Positions 6,837 to 16,505 of a stretch of DNA of 64,000 nucleotides are shown here, in pieces; within the stretch, counting starts at the first letter, position 1, and every line of letters starts with the position of its first letter. Origin of the DNA: Streptomyces aureus (lineage in GTDB: Bacteria; Actinomycetota; Actinomycetes; Streptomycetales; Streptomycetaceae); assembly GCF_000725495.1 (NCBI RefSeq), contig NZ_KL647042.1:62001-126000 (forward strand). The letters are read 5' to 3'. Under the pieces are notes generated by a model. It had not been told where the DNA came from and made no database searches. It saw only the letters and a list, made by a program, of their open reading frames with translations. A program made the translations under genes and the position numbers.

Positions 6837-9800
6837 GCTTCGACACGCTCCTGGTCGCCAACCGCGGCGAGATCGCCGTCCGGATCATCCGCACCGCCCG
6901 CGAACTGGGCCTGCGCACCGTCGCCGTGTACTCCGACGCCGACCGCGCGGCCCCCCACGTCCGCCTCGCCGACGAGGCCGTGCGGCTCGGCCCGGCCCCC
7001 GCCAAGGAGTCCTACCTCGACGGCGACCTGGTCCTGAAGGCCGCCAAGGACACCGGGGCCGGGGCCATCCACCCCGGCTACGGCTTCCTCTCCGAGGACG
7101 CGGCCTTCGCCCGCCGCTGCGAGGACGCCGGGATCGTGTTCGTCGGCCCGACTCCGGAGCAGCTGGAGCTGTTCGGCGCCAAGCACACCGCGAGGGCGGC
7201 GGCCGAGACCGCCGGGGTCCCGCTGGCCCCCGGCACCGGGCTCCTCCCCGGCCTCCACGAAGCGCTGGAGGCCGCAGGGCGCATCGGCTATCCCGTCATG
7301 CTCAAGGCCACCGGCGGTGGCGGCGGCATCGGCATGTCCGCCTGCCGGTCCGCCGCCGAACTCACCGAGGCCTGGGACCGGGTGCAGCGCGTCGCCGCCG
7401 CCTCCTTCTCCTCGGCCGGGGTGTTCCTGGAACGCCTGGTCGAACACGCCCGCCACGTCGAGGTGCAGGTCTTCGGCGACGGCCACGGCCGGGTCGTCAC
7501 CTTCGGCGACCGCGACTGCTCGCTCCAGCGCCGCAACCAGAAGGTCCTGGAGGAGGCACCCGCCCCCGGCCTGCCCCCCGCCGTCAGGGAACGACTGGCC
7601 TCCGCAGCCCGGGAGCTGTGCGCCTCCGTCGGCTACCGCTCCGCCGGCACCGTCGAGTTCGTCTACGACGCCGCCCGCGAGGAGGCGTACTTCCTGGAGG
7701 TCAACACCCGCCTCCAGGTGGAGCACCCGGTCACCGAGGAGATCTACGGCGTCGACCTGGTCGCCTGGATGCTGCGTCTGGCCCGGGGCGAGTCCGAGGT
7801 CGTCCGCGAGCCGGGGGCGCCCCGCGGTCACGCGGTCGAGGCCCGCGTCTACGCCGAGGACCCCTCCCGCGACCACCGCCCCAGCGCGGGCCTGCTGACA
7901 CGGGTCGCGTTCCCCGCCGGCGTCCGCGTGGACGGCTGGGTCGAGACCGGCACCGAGGTCACCACCTCCTACGACCCGATGCTCGCCAAGGTCGTCGCCC
8001 ACGGCAGCGACCGGGCCGAGGCCCTGGAACGCCTCGACCGGGCCCTCGCCGCCACCCGCGTCGACGGGATCGAGACCAACCTCGGCCTCGTACGCGCCGC
8101 GCTCGCCGAACCCTCCTTCCGGCGGGCGGCCCACTCCACGGCCACCCTGGCCCGGGTGAGCGACCCCACCCCGCGCATCGAGGTCGTCTCCGGCGGCACG
8201 CTCACCACCGTCCAGGACTGGCCAGGACGCACCGGCCACTGGCAGGTCGGGGTCCCGCCGTGCGGCCCGATGGACGACCTCTCCTTCCGGCTCGGCAACC
8301 GCGCCCTCGGCAACCCCGAGGGCGTACCGGGCCTCGAATGCACGCTCCAGGGGCCGGCGTTGAGGTTCACCCACGCCACGACGGTCTGTGTCACGGGCGC
8401 TCCCGCCCCGGTCACCGTCGACGGGTCCGCCGTCGCCCAGTGGGAGCCGCTGACCGTACCCGCCGGGGCCGTCCTGGAGGTCGGAGCGCCCACCGGGCAC
8501 GGACTTCGCACCTATGTGCTGTTCGCGGGCGGCGGCCTGGACGTGCCCGACTTCCTCGGCAGCGCGTCCACCTTCACCCTGGGCCGCTTCGGCGGCCACG
8601 GGGGACGCGCCCTGCGCACCGGCGACGTCCTGCACGGCGGCACGGCCACCGGCGGGGGAACACCCGTGCCGCCCGCCGAACGCCCCGGTTTCACCTCCGA
8701 GTGGCGCGTCGGCGCCCTCGAAGGACCGCACGCCGCACCGGAGTTCTTCACCGAGGACGACATCCACGACTTCTACGCCGCCGACTGGAAGGTCCACTTC
8801 AACTCGGCCCGCACCGGCGTACGGCTCGTCGGGCCCAAGCCCCGCTGGGCCCGCACCGACGGCGGCGAGGCCGGTCTGCACCCCTCCAACATCCACGACA
8901 CCCCCTACTCGGTCGGCGCCGTCGACTACACCGGCGACATGCCCGTGCTCCTCGGCCCCGACGGGCCCTCCCTCGGCGGCTTCGTCTGCCCCGCGACCGT
9001 CGTCAGCACCGAGCGCTGGAAACTCGGCCAGCTCCGCCCCGGCGACACCGTGCGCTTCGCCCCGCTCGCCGACGACGGCACCGAGCGGCCCCCGATCGTC
9101 GACGGCGGGATCCTCGCCCGGGACGGTGACGTCACCTACCGCCGCAGCGGCGACGACAACCTGCTCGTCGAGTTCGGCCCCATGCAGCTCGACCTCGCCC
9201 TGCGCATGCGGGTGCACGCGCTGATGGAGGCCGTGGCGGCGGCCGGCCTCGACGGCGTCACCGACCTGACGCCGGGCATCCGCTCGCTCCAGATCCGGAC
9301 GGACCCCGTCCGGCTCCCCCAGCGCGAACTCCTGGACGCCGTACGGCGCACGGTCCGCGCACTGCCCCCGACCGACCGGCTCGTCGTCCCCTCCCGCACC
9401 GTCCATCTCCCGCTGTCCTGGGACGACCCCGCCACCCGCGAGGCCATCGCCCGCTACATGGCCGGCGTCCGCGACGACGCCCCCTGGTGCCCGTGGAACA
9501 TCGAGTTCATCCGCCGCGTCAACGGCCTGGACTCGGTCGACGACGTGTACCGCACCGTGTTCGACGCCGAGTACCTGGTCCTCGGCCTCGGCGACGTCTA
9601 CCTCGGCGCCCCGGTCGCCACCCCGCTCGACCCGCGCCACCGGCTGGTCACCACGAAGTACAACCCGGCCCGCACCTGGACCGCCGAGAACTCGGTCGGC
9701 ATCGGCGGCGCCTACCTGTGCGTCTACGGCATGGAGGGCCCCGGCGGCTACCAGTTCGTGGGCCGTACGACCCAGGTGTGGTCGGCCTGGCAGCAGCGCG

Positions 9801-10360
9801 GCGCCTTCGAACCCGGCAAGCCGTGGCTGCTGCGCTTCTTCGACCGGATCAAGTGGTACCCGGTCGAGGCCGACGAACTCCTCGAACTGCGGGCGGACAT
9901 CGTCTCCGGCCGCTTCGTCCCGCGTGTCGAGGAGGGCACCTTCTCGCTCGCCGCCTACGAGACCTTCCTCGCCGAGAACGCCGAGTCCATCGCGGACTTC
10001 CGGTCCCGGCAGGGCGAGGCGTTCACCGCCGAGCGGGAGGCCTGGGAGGCGGCGGGCGAGTTCGCCCGGGCGGAGGCCGCGGCCGCACCGCCGGCACCGC
10101 CCGCCGAGATACGGATCCCGCGGGGCGGCCGGCTGGTCGAGGCCGAGTTCGCCGCGTCGGTGTGGCAGCTGAACGTGGCACCGGGCGACCGGGTCACGGC
10201 GGGGCAGCCGTTGCTCGCGCTGGAGGCGATGAAGATGGAGTCCCGCGTCCCCGCACCCGTCGACGGCATGGTCCACCAGGTCCTCACCCGCCCGGGCGAC
10301 CAGGTGGAGGCGGGCACGGCCCTGCTCGTCCTCGCCCCCCTGGAACCGTCCGCGCCCTGA
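6833..10360 (+). CDS. uca: Biotin-dependent urea/guanidine carboxylase
   Basis: An 1175-residue single-chain ATP- and biotin-dependent carboxylase. Domains in order: biotin carboxylase with ATP-grasp (residues ~1-445; LLVANRGEIAVRI start, glycine loop KATGGGGGIGM near 160); two KipI/KipA-like carboxyltransferase domains (~450-770 and ~780-1050); and a C-terminal biotinyl domain with EAMKMES, biotin-accepting Lys1134. It carboxylates urea to allophanate, or guanidine to carboxyguanidine. Linkage to two DUF1989 genes favours guanidine. The first codon overlaps the preceding stop. Length and domain order are normal, with no break. Substrate choice cannot be settled by eye. Confidence 0.9.
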   Translation: MSFDTLLVANRGEIAVRIIRTARELGLRTVAVYSDADRAAPHVRLADEAVRLGPAPAKESYLDGDLVLKAAKDTGAGAIHPGYGFLSEDAAFARRCEDAGIVFVGPTPEQLELFGAKHTARAAAETAGVPLAPGTGLLPGLHEALEAAGRIGYPVMLKATGGGGGIGMSACRSAAELTEAWDRVQRVAAASFSSAGVFLERLVEHARHVEVQVFGDGHGRVVTFGDRDCSLQRRNQKVLEEAPAPGLPPAVRERLASAARELCASVGYRSAGTVEFVYDAAREEAYFLEVNTRLQVEHPVTEEIYGVDLVAWMLRLARGESEVVREPGAPRGHAVEARVYAEDPSRDHRPSAGLLTRVAFPAGVRVDGWVETGTEVTTSYDPMLAKVVAHGSDRAEALERLDRALAATRVDGIETNLGLVRAALAEPSFRRAAHSTATLARVSDPTPRIEVVSGGTLTTVQDWPGRTGHWQVGVPPCGPMDDLSFRLGNRALGNPEGVPGLECTLQGPALRFTHATTVCVTGAPAPVTVDGSAVAQWEPLTVPAGAVLEVGAPTGHGLRTYVLFAGGGLDVPDFLGSASTFTLGRFGGHGGRALRTGDVLHGGTATGGGTPVPPAERPGFTSEWRVGALEGPHAAPEFFTEDDIHDFYAADWKVHFNSARTGVRLVGPKPRWARTDGGEAGLHPSNIHDTPYSVGAVDYTGDMPVLLGPDGPSLGGFVCPATVVSTERWKLGQLRPGDTVRFAPLADDGTERPPIVDGGILARDGDVTYRRSGDDNLLVEFGPMQLDLALRMRVHALMEAVAAAGLDGVTDLTPGIRSLQIRTDPVRLPQRELLDAVRRTVRALPPTDRLVVPSRTVHLPLSWDDPATREAIARYMAGVRDDAPWCPWNIEFIRRVNGLDSVDDVYRTVFDAEYLVLGLGDVYLGAPVATPLDPRHRLVTTKYNPARTWTAENSVGIGGAYLCVYGMEGPGGYQFVGRTTQVWSAWQQRGAFEPGKPWLLRFFDRIKWYPVEADELLELRADIVSGRFVPRVEEGTFSLAAYETFLAENAESIADFRSRQGEAFTAEREAWEAAGEFARAEAAAAPPAPPAEIRIPRGGRLVEAEFAASVWQLNVAPGDRVTAGQPLLALEAMKMESRVPAPVDGMVHQVLTRPGDQVEAGTALLVLAPLEPSAP

Positions 10361-10553
10361 ATCCCCCGCCATGCCCGCCCCCGGCCCGGGTGGGGCACGG
10401 CACCCGGCCAGTACGGCCCCCGACCGGCACGGCGATCGGCCGGTACAGCACCCGGCCGGCACGGCACCGTCGTCCGCCCGTGCGGCCCGGCACGCGGGCC
10501 GTACGCACCCCGGTCCGCGCGCCGCCGGGAACCGCCCAGCACAAGGAGACCCG
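10361..10553. repeat. Degenerate GC-rich repeat in the uca-allophanate hydrolase spacer
   Basis: This 193-bp spacer interrupts an otherwise tightly overlapped operon. It holds repeated variants of CCGGCACGG / CCGGTACGG (for example near 10400, 10418, 10440 and 10458) in a loose short-period array. No ORF with a ribosome site is evident; the ribosome site for the next gene (AAGGAG) is at its end. Confidence 0.55.
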
Positions 10554-12218
10554 ATGTCCGCCCTCACCCGAGTCCGTCTGGCGTACGACCGTATCGAGGC
10601 CGTGGACCGGCCCGAGATCTGGATCGGCCTGCGTCCCCGCGCGGAGGCCGAGCGCGAGGCCCGTGCCGTGGACGAGCGGGTCGCCGCCGGCGAGCGCCTT
10701 CCGCTCGCCGGCCGGGTCCTCGCCGTGAAGGGCAACATCGACGTGGCCGGGCTGCCCACCACCGCCGGATGCCCGGCCTACGCGTACACCCCCGCGGCCG
10801 ACGCGCCCGCGGTCGCCCGGCTCAGGACCGCCGGGGCCGTCGTGCTGGGCACCACCAACCTGGACCAGTTCGCCACCGGACTGGTCGGCACCCGCTCCCC
10901 CTACGGCGCCGTCCGCGGCGCCCTGGACCCGGAGCGGATCAGCGGCGGCTCCAGCTCGGGCTCGGCCGTCGCCGTGGCCCTCGGCATCGCCGACCTCGCC
11001 CTCGGCACGGACACCGCGGGCTCCGGGCGCGTGCCCGCCGCGTTCAACGGAATCGTCGGCCTCAAGCCCACCCGCGGCCTGGTGCCGACCACCGGCGTCG
11101 TCCCCGCCTGCGCCTCCCTGGACTGCGTGACCGTGTTCGCCCGCACCCTGACCGAGGCCGAGCAGGCCCTCGCCCACCTCACCTCCCCCGCCGCACGCGA
11201 ACTCCCGCCCCTGGCACAGCGCTCGCCCGGCCCCTGGCGCGTGGCGGTCCCGCCGACGGCGCAGCTCGGCGAACTGGACGAGGGCTGGGCGGAGGCGTTC
11301 GAGGCGGCCGTGGACCGACTCGTCGCGGCGGGCGCGGAGGTGCGCTCCCTCGACCTCACGCCGTTCACCGAAGCCGCAGCGATGCTCTACGAGGGCGCGT
11401 TCGTCGCCGAGCGCTACACCGCCGTGGGGAGCTTTGTCGACAAGCAGACCGCCGAGGGAGGAGCCGGGCTCGACCCGACCGTCGCCGGGATCATCACCCG
11501 CGCCCGGGAAATCCCGGCACACCGGCTGTACGCGGACCAGGAACGGCTGGCCGCGCTGCGCACCCGGGCCCTCGCCGAACTGGGAGACGCCGACGCGTTG
11601 TTGCTGCCGACGGCACCGGGTCATCCCACGCTCGCCGAGGTCGCCGCCGACCCGCTGGGCGCCAACGCCCGGCTCGGTCGCTTCACCAACTCCACGAACC
11701 TCTTCGACCTGGCGGCCATCGCCGTCCCCGCCGGGCGGACCCCGGCGGGGCCCCCGTTCGGCGTGATGCTGATCGGGCCGGCCTTCACCGACGAGCGGCT
11801 CGCCCGGATCGCCCGCTCGCTGGAACCGGACACCCGCCTCGCCGTGGTCGGGGCGCATCTGACCGGTCAGCCGCTCAACACCCAGCTGCTGTCCCTGGGC
11901 GCCCGCCTGGACCGTACGACGACGACCGCCGCCGTCTACCGGCTGCACGCCCTGGACACCAGCCCGCCGAAGCCGGGGCTCGTCCATGTCGGTGCGGGCG
12001 GGGCCGCGATCGAGACCGAGGTGTGGCGCCTCCCGCCGGACGGCCTCGGACGTCTGCTGACGGCACTCCCCCGCCCGATGGCCCTGGGCAGCGTCGAACT
12101 GGCCGACGGCACCCATGTTCCGGGCTTCCTGTGCGAGCCGGGTGCCGTGGCCGGAGCGGCCGACATCACGGCGTACGGGGGCTGGCGCGGGTATCTGGAC
12201 CGCGACACGGACGACTGA
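10554..12218 (+). CDS. atzF: Allophanate hydrolase
   Basis: A 554-residue amidase-signature enzyme that hydrolyses allophanate to ammonium and CO2. The catalytic Ser-cisSer-Lys triad is visible: Lys59 in AVKGNID, Ser134 in GGSSSGSAV and nucleophile Ser157 in TDTAGSGRVP. A C-terminal domain (from about residue 440, VVGAHLTGQPLNTQLL) is typical of full-length allophanate hydrolases, whose C-terminal part decarboxylates the product. The ATG is preceded by AAGGAG. It completes the pathway begun by the upstream carboxylase; a 193-bp spacer separates it from uca. The symbol follows the AtzF/DUR1 family and is not specific to this organism. Confidence 0.9.
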   Translation: MSALTRVRLAYDRIEAVDRPEIWIGLRPRAEAEREARAVDERVAAGERLPLAGRVLAVKGNIDVAGLPTTAGCPAYAYTPAADAPAVARLRTAGAVVLGTTNLDQFATGLVGTRSPYGAVRGALDPERISGGSSSGSAVAVALGIADLALGTDTAGSGRVPAAFNGIVGLKPTRGLVPTTGVVPACASLDCVTVFARTLTEAEQALAHLTSPAARELPPLAQRSPGPWRVAVPPTAQLGELDEGWAEAFEAAVDRLVAAGAEVRSLDLTPFTEAAAMLYEGAFVAERYTAVGSFVDKQTAEGGAGLDPTVAGIITRAREIPAHRLYADQERLAALRTRALAELGDADALLLPTAPGHPTLAEVAADPLGANARLGRFTNSTNLFDLAAIAVPAGRTPAGPPFGVMLIGPAFTDERLARIARSLEPDTRLAVVGAHLTGQPLNTQLLSLGARLDRTTTTAAVYRLHALDTSPPKPGLVHVGAGGAAIETEVWRLPPDGLGRLLTALPRPMALGSVELADGTHVPGFLCEPGAVAGAADITAYGGWRGYLDRDTDD

Positions 12219-12509
12219 CCCGCCCTCGGCCCCGTCCTCGCCCTCGCCCCGTTCCCGACCTCGCCTTCGTCGGCGTCGGCACCTGCCGAGGCCCTTCACC
12301 CGCCCCGGAACGCATGTGGCCGGTGATGTGCGGCCTCCCTTCGGGAAGACAGCACACCACCGGCCACAACGGCTCGGCTCCACACCGGCCCGGCTCCACG
12401 ACGGCCCGACTCCACACCCCGGCTCCACAGCAGCCGGGCGGGGCCACCCGGGCCTCTCGGCCCGTCGCTCCCCCGGCCGCCCCTGTCCGCCGGTCTTCCG
12501 GTCTTCCGG
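12219..12509. repeat. Intergenic region with degenerate CGGCTCCAC repeats
   Basis: Between two convergent genes. Bases 12369-12434 contain about four imperfect copies of a 14-16 bp unit built on CGGCTCCAC. They are flanked by a CCTCG-rich stretch on the left and CCGGTCTT repeats on the right (about 12490-12512). No coding signal is seen. Confidence 0.6.
12315..12368. terminator. Bidirectional hairpin between atzF and the helicase
   Basis: An imperfect 17-bp stem (12315-12331 with 12352-12368, one mismatch) around CCGGTG/CACCGG, with a smaller inner hairpin around CCCTTCGGG. It is positioned to end both convergent transcripts. There is no T-tract, as is common in Streptomyces. Confidence 0.65.
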
Positions 12510-15326
12510 TCAGCCCACCGACGAGTAGGCCACCACCCCGCGCAGCAGGCCGTCGACCGCCTTGCGGGCGTTCTTCGCGACCGTCGACTTCTCCCCGCCC
12601 GAGACGGGCGCGGCGGCCGCGATCTGGCCGAGGACGTCGATGACCTGCTTGCACCAGCGCACGAAGTCACCGGCGGGCATCTCGGCCTCGCGCAGCACCT
12701 CGTCCAGGCCCTTGCCGGAGGCCCACTCGTGGGCGGCCCAGGCGAAGCCGAGGTCCGGCTCGCGCTGGCCCACGCCCTCGGTCTGGTTGATCCGGAAGTC
12801 CTCCTCCAGCGCGTCCAGCCGGCCCCAGATGCGCACCATCTCGCCGAGCGCGGCCTTGGCCTTGCCGGAGGGCACCTTCGGGGCCATCGCGTCGTCCGAG
12901 ACCCGCGACTCGTACACCAACGCCGAGACACAGGCGGCCAGTTCGGCCGGGGACAGTCCGTCCCAGACGCCGGCCCGCAGGCATTCGCTGGCCAGCAGGT
13001 CGAGTTCGCCGTACAGCCGGGCGAGCCGCTTGCCGTGCTCGGTGACCTCGTCGCCGCGCAGGTAGTCCAGCTCGGTGAGCAGGGCGACGATCCGGTCGAA
13101 GGTGCGGGCGATGGTGTTCGTCCGGCCCTCGATGCGGCGCTCGAGCTGCGAGGTGTCGCGCTTGAGCCGGTGGTAGCGCTCGGCCCAACGGGCGTGGTCC
13201 TCGCGGTCGTTGCACCCGTGGCAGGGGTGGGCGCGGATCGCCGCGCGCAGCCGGGCGATCTCGCGGTCGTCGGCGGCCTCGGAGCGCCGCTTGCGGTGCC
13301 GGTCCGGGACGATGTGCCCGGCCTTGGTGCGCAGCGCGGAGGCGAGGTCCCGACGGGACTGCGGCGACCGCGGGTTGAAGGACTTGGGGATCCGCATCCG
13401 GTCGAGCGCCTCGACCGGCACCGGGAAGTCCATCGAGGCCAGCCGCTTGACCTGGCGCTCGGCGGTCAGCACCAGCGGGCGCGGGCCGTCGTGCTGCTCG
13501 AAGCCCCGGTGGCCGTTGGAACGGCCCGCGGGCAGCCCCGGGTCCAGGACGAGTGCCAGTCCCGCGTACTTGCCGGTGGGCACGTGGATCACGTCACCGG
13601 GCTTCAGCTTCTCCAGGGCGACGGCCGCCTCGGCACGGCGCTGGGACATGCCCTGGCGGGCCAGTTCGGTCTCGCGGTCCTTCAGTTCGCGGCGCAGCCC
13701 CATGTAGGCGTCGAAGTCCCCGAGGTGGCAGGTCATCGACTCCTTGTAGCCATCGAGGCCCTCTTCGTTGCGCTGGACCTGCCGGGAGATCCCGACGACC
13801 GACTTGTCGGCCTGGAACTGCGCGAAGGAGGTCTCCAGCAGCTCGCGCGAGCGGTGCCGGCCGAACTGCTCGACCAGGTTCACCGCCATGTTGTAGGACG
13901 GCTTGAAGCTGGAGCGCAGCGGATAGGTGCGGGTGCCGGCGAGGCCGGCGAGGTGCTCGGGACTGAAGCCGCGCTGCCACAGCACGACCGCGTGGCCCTC
14001 GACGTCGATGCCGCGGCGGCCGGCCCGGCCGGTGAGCTGGGTGTACTCGCCGGGTGTGATGTCGGCGTGCTGCTCGCCGTTCCACTTGACGAGCTTCTCC
14101 AGCACCACGGAGCGGGCCGGCATGTTGATGCCGAGCGCGAGGGTCTCCGTCGCGAAGACGGCCTTGACCAGGCCGCGGACGAACAGTTCCTCGACGACCT
14201 CCTTGAAGGTCGGCAGCATGCCGGCGTGGTGGGCGGCGATGCCGCGCTCCAGGCCCTCCAGCCACTCGAAGTAGCCGAGGACGTGCAGGTCCTCGTCCGG
14301 GATGGAGGAGGTGCGTTCCTCGACGATCTCCCGCACCCGGGCGCGGGCGGCGTCGTCGTTCAGCCGCAGTCCGGCGTACAGGCACTGCTGGACGGCGGCC
14401 TCGCAGGCGGCGCGGCTGAAGATGAAGGTGATCGCGGGCAGCAGTCCCTCGGAGTCGAGCCGCTCGATGACCTCGGGCCGGCCCGGCGTCCAGATCCGCG
14501 AGCGCTGTCTGCGCTCGCGCTCCCGGTCGGCCTCGCGCATCGCGCGGCCGCGTCTGCGGTCCTGGTACGAGGGGCGGCTCGCCTCCATGCGCGCCATGCG
14601 CGTGAGGTCGGGGTTGACGGCCTTGCGCTGGCCCTCGCCCTCCTCGAACAGGTCGTACATCCGGCGTCCGGCCAGCACGTGCTGGAACAGCGGGACGGGC
14701 CGGTGCTCGGAGACGATCACCTGGGTGTCGCCGCGGACGGTGTCCAGCCAGTCACCGAACTCCTCCGCGTTCGACACGGTCGCCGACAGTGACACCAGGG
14801 TCACCGACTCGGGGAGGTGGATGATCACTTCCTCCCAGACGGCTCCGCGGAAGCGGTCGGAGAGGTAGTGCACCTCGTCCATCACCACGTAGCCGAGCCC
14901 GAGGAGGGTCTGTGATCCCGCGTACAGCATGTTCCGCAGGACCTCGGTGGTCATGACGACCACCGGTGCCTCGGAGTTGACGCTGTTGTCGCCGGTGAGC
15001 AGGCCGACCTTGTCCGCGCCGTAGCGTCGGCACAGGTCGGCGTACTTCTGGTTGGAGAGCGCCTTGATCGGCGTGGTGTAGAAGCACTTCTTGCCCTGCT
15101 GGAGGGCGAGGTGGACGGCGAATTCGCCGACGATCGTCTTGCCCGAGCCGGTGGGCGCGGCCACGAGCACACCCTTGCCCGCCTCGAGCGCCTGGCAGGC
15201 CTCGATCTGGAAGGGGTCGAGGCCGAAGTCGTACATCTCGCGGAAGGACGCGAGCGCGGTGGCCTGCTCGGCAGCGCGCCTGCGCGATGCCGCATACCGC
15301 TCGGCCGGTGAGAGGTCCTCTGTCAT
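12510..15326 (-). CDS. Ski2/Mtr4-like DEAD/DEAH-box RNA helicase (HelY type)
   Basis: A 938-residue superfamily 2 helicase. Visible motifs: Walker A APTGSGKT near residue 57, the TTPIKALSNQK motif Ia region, the DEVH Walker B box, SAT motif III, and the motif VI region QLTGRAGRRG. The C-terminal half holds a basic, Arg-rich segment, CHGC near the middle, and the DSHCT-type domain of Ski2/Mtr4 relatives. It probably remodels RNA in processing or decay. The ATG at 15326 matches the family N-terminus (SPAERYAASRRR); its ribosome site is weak. Downstream of it lies the convergent atzF. Confidence 0.9.
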   Translation of the reverse strand: MTEDLSPAERYAASRRRAAEQATALASFREMYDFGLDPFQIEACQALEAGKGVLVAAPTGSGKTIVGEFAVHLALQQGKKCFYTTPIKALSNQKYADLCRRYGADKVGLLTGDNSVNSEAPVVVMTTEVLRNMLYAGSQTLLGLGYVVMDEVHYLSDRFRGAVWEEVIIHLPESVTLVSLSATVSNAEEFGDWLDTVRGDTQVIVSEHRPVPLFQHVLAGRRMYDLFEEGEGQRKAVNPDLTRMARMEASRPSYQDRRRGRAMREADRERERRQRSRIWTPGRPEVIERLDSEGLLPAITFIFSRAACEAAVQQCLYAGLRLNDDAARARVREIVEERTSSIPDEDLHVLGYFEWLEGLERGIAAHHAGMLPTFKEVVEELFVRGLVKAVFATETLALGINMPARSVVLEKLVKWNGEQHADITPGEYTQLTGRAGRRGIDVEGHAVVLWQRGFSPEHLAGLAGTRTYPLRSSFKPSYNMAVNLVEQFGRHRSRELLETSFAQFQADKSVVGISRQVQRNEEGLDGYKESMTCHLGDFDAYMGLRRELKDRETELARQGMSQRRAEAAVALEKLKPGDVIHVPTGKYAGLALVLDPGLPAGRSNGHRGFEQHDGPRPLVLTAERQVKRLASMDFPVPVEALDRMRIPKSFNPRSPQSRRDLASALRTKAGHIVPDRHRKRRSEAADDREIARLRAAIRAHPCHGCNDREDHARWAERYHRLKRDTSQLERRIEGRTNTIARTFDRIVALLTELDYLRGDEVTEHGKRLARLYGELDLLASECLRAGVWDGLSPAELAACVSALVYESRVSDDAMAPKVPSGKAKAALGEMVRIWGRLDALEEDFRINQTEGVGQREPDLGFAWAAHEWASGKGLDEVLREAEMPAGDFVRWCKQVIDVLGQIAAAAPVSGGEKSTVAKNARKAVDGLLRGVVAYSSVG

Positions 15327-15411
15327 CGTGCTTTCGAGACTACCGGGAGGCACTGACACAAGGACGATCATTATCCGGATCAGGGGCCGTGAAACCCCGG
15401 ATCCGCGCAGC

Positions 15412-16302
15412 TCAGGGAAGTGCGACGCGGACCGCACCGCGTATGCACTCCGCGGTGAGCGGCAGCGGGCCGAGCGCTTCGCCGTCCGCGTAGCCGGTGA
15501 CGCCCTCGGCGAGGAGTTCCACGCGGGCCGCCCGGTGCACGCTGACCACGGGATGGCCGACGTGGGTGCCCCGGTAGACGCGGGGGAAGATCTTGAGCAG
15601 GGTGGCGCGCGAGCAGTCCCCGACGACCGTGATGTCGAACAGCCCGTCACCGAGGCTCGCGCCGGGGCAGATCCTCATGCCGCCGCCGTACGACGATCCG
15701 TTGCCGACGGCGACCAGCGTGGCCTCGATGTCCCGGGTCTCGCCGTCGTCGAGCGTGATGCGGTACGGGAGGGGCCGGAAGGCGGCCAGCTCGGCGACCA
15801 TGGCGACGTCGTACTTGAAGCGGCCGACGGGCAGCCGCATGCGGTTGCCGCGGTCGTTGACCTTGGAGTCGAACCCGGAGGCCAGCACGGTGCCGAACCA
15901 GGTGTCGTTCACCCGGCCCAGGTCGACCTCGCGCAGCCGCTCGCCCTTCAGCGCCTCGGCGATCATGCGGCCCGCGGCGGCGGGGTCCGCCACGGGCAGC
16001 CCGAGGGCGCGGGCGAAGTCGTTGCCGGTCCCGGCGGCGACGAGGCCGAAGGGGGTGCGGGTCCCGGCGACGGCCTGGAGGGCGAGGTTGGCCATCCCGT
16101 CACCGCCGACCGCGACGAGGGCGCCGGTGCCGCCGGCGACCGCCTCGCGGGCCCGGGCGAGCGCGTCGGCCGCGTCCTCGCCCTGGACCGTCTCGACGGA
16201 GAAGCCGGCGGTGCGCAGGGCCTCCGCGGCGGGCAGCGCCGCCCGGGCGCCCCGTCCGCGGCCCGCGGTGGGATTGACGATGAGGGTGATCTCGCTGGTC
16301 AC
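15412..16302 (-). CDS. Diacylglycerol/lipid kinase family protein
   Basis: A 296-residue member of the DagK_cat / YegS-BmrU family of ATP-dependent lipid kinases. N-terminal IVNPTAGRG and the nucleotide-binding VAVGGDGMANL are the hallmark motifs, followed by AAGTGNDFARALGLP. The C-terminal half is the beta-sandwich domain with NGSSYGGGMRICPGASLGDG. The start is GTG. It lies between tatC and the helicase in the same direction, 85 bp before the helicase start. The exact lipid substrate is not deducible. Confidence 0.88.
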   Translation of the reverse strand: MTSEITLIVNPTAGRGRGARAALPAAEALRTAGFSVETVQGEDAADALARAREAVAGGTGALVAVGGDGMANLALQAVAGTRTPFGLVAAGTGNDFARALGLPVADPAAAGRMIAEALKGERLREVDLGRVNDTWFGTVLASGFDSKVNDRGNRMRLPVGRFKYDVAMVAELAAFRPLPYRITLDDGETRDIEATLVAVGNGSSYGGGMRICPGASLGDGLFDITVVGDCSRATLLKIFPRVYRGTHVGHPVVSVHRAARVELLAEGVTGYADGEALGPLPLTAECIRGAVRVALP

Positions 16303-16433
16303 AGCCCGACCCTACGAGCTCCGCGCCCCCACCGGGTCACGTCGCCATAACCGTTGCCCCGCCTTGACGCGGTGGATCTCCTCGACGCCCGTTCCGCCGG
16401 GCGCCGTCGCCGTTTTCCACTGGTCGCCACACG

Positions 16434-16473
16434 CGAGTGGGGCCCGGCCGGTGATCAGGTCGGGCCCCACTCG
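16434..16473 (-). terminator. Terminator downstream of tatC
   Basis: A perfect 13-bp stem (16434-16446 with 16461-16473) built on GAGTGGGGCCCG, with a 14-base loop. It begins 33 bp after the tatC stop on the minus strand. Confidence 0.8.
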
Positions 16474-16505
16474 TATGTCTTTCGGCGCGCGTGCGCGGGC
16501 CGGGA

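Noticed and set aside
6539..10762. 1407-codon minus-strand frame opposite uca
   Set aside because: Shadow of the carboxylase gene, whose domains and biotin motif are unambiguous on the plus strand.
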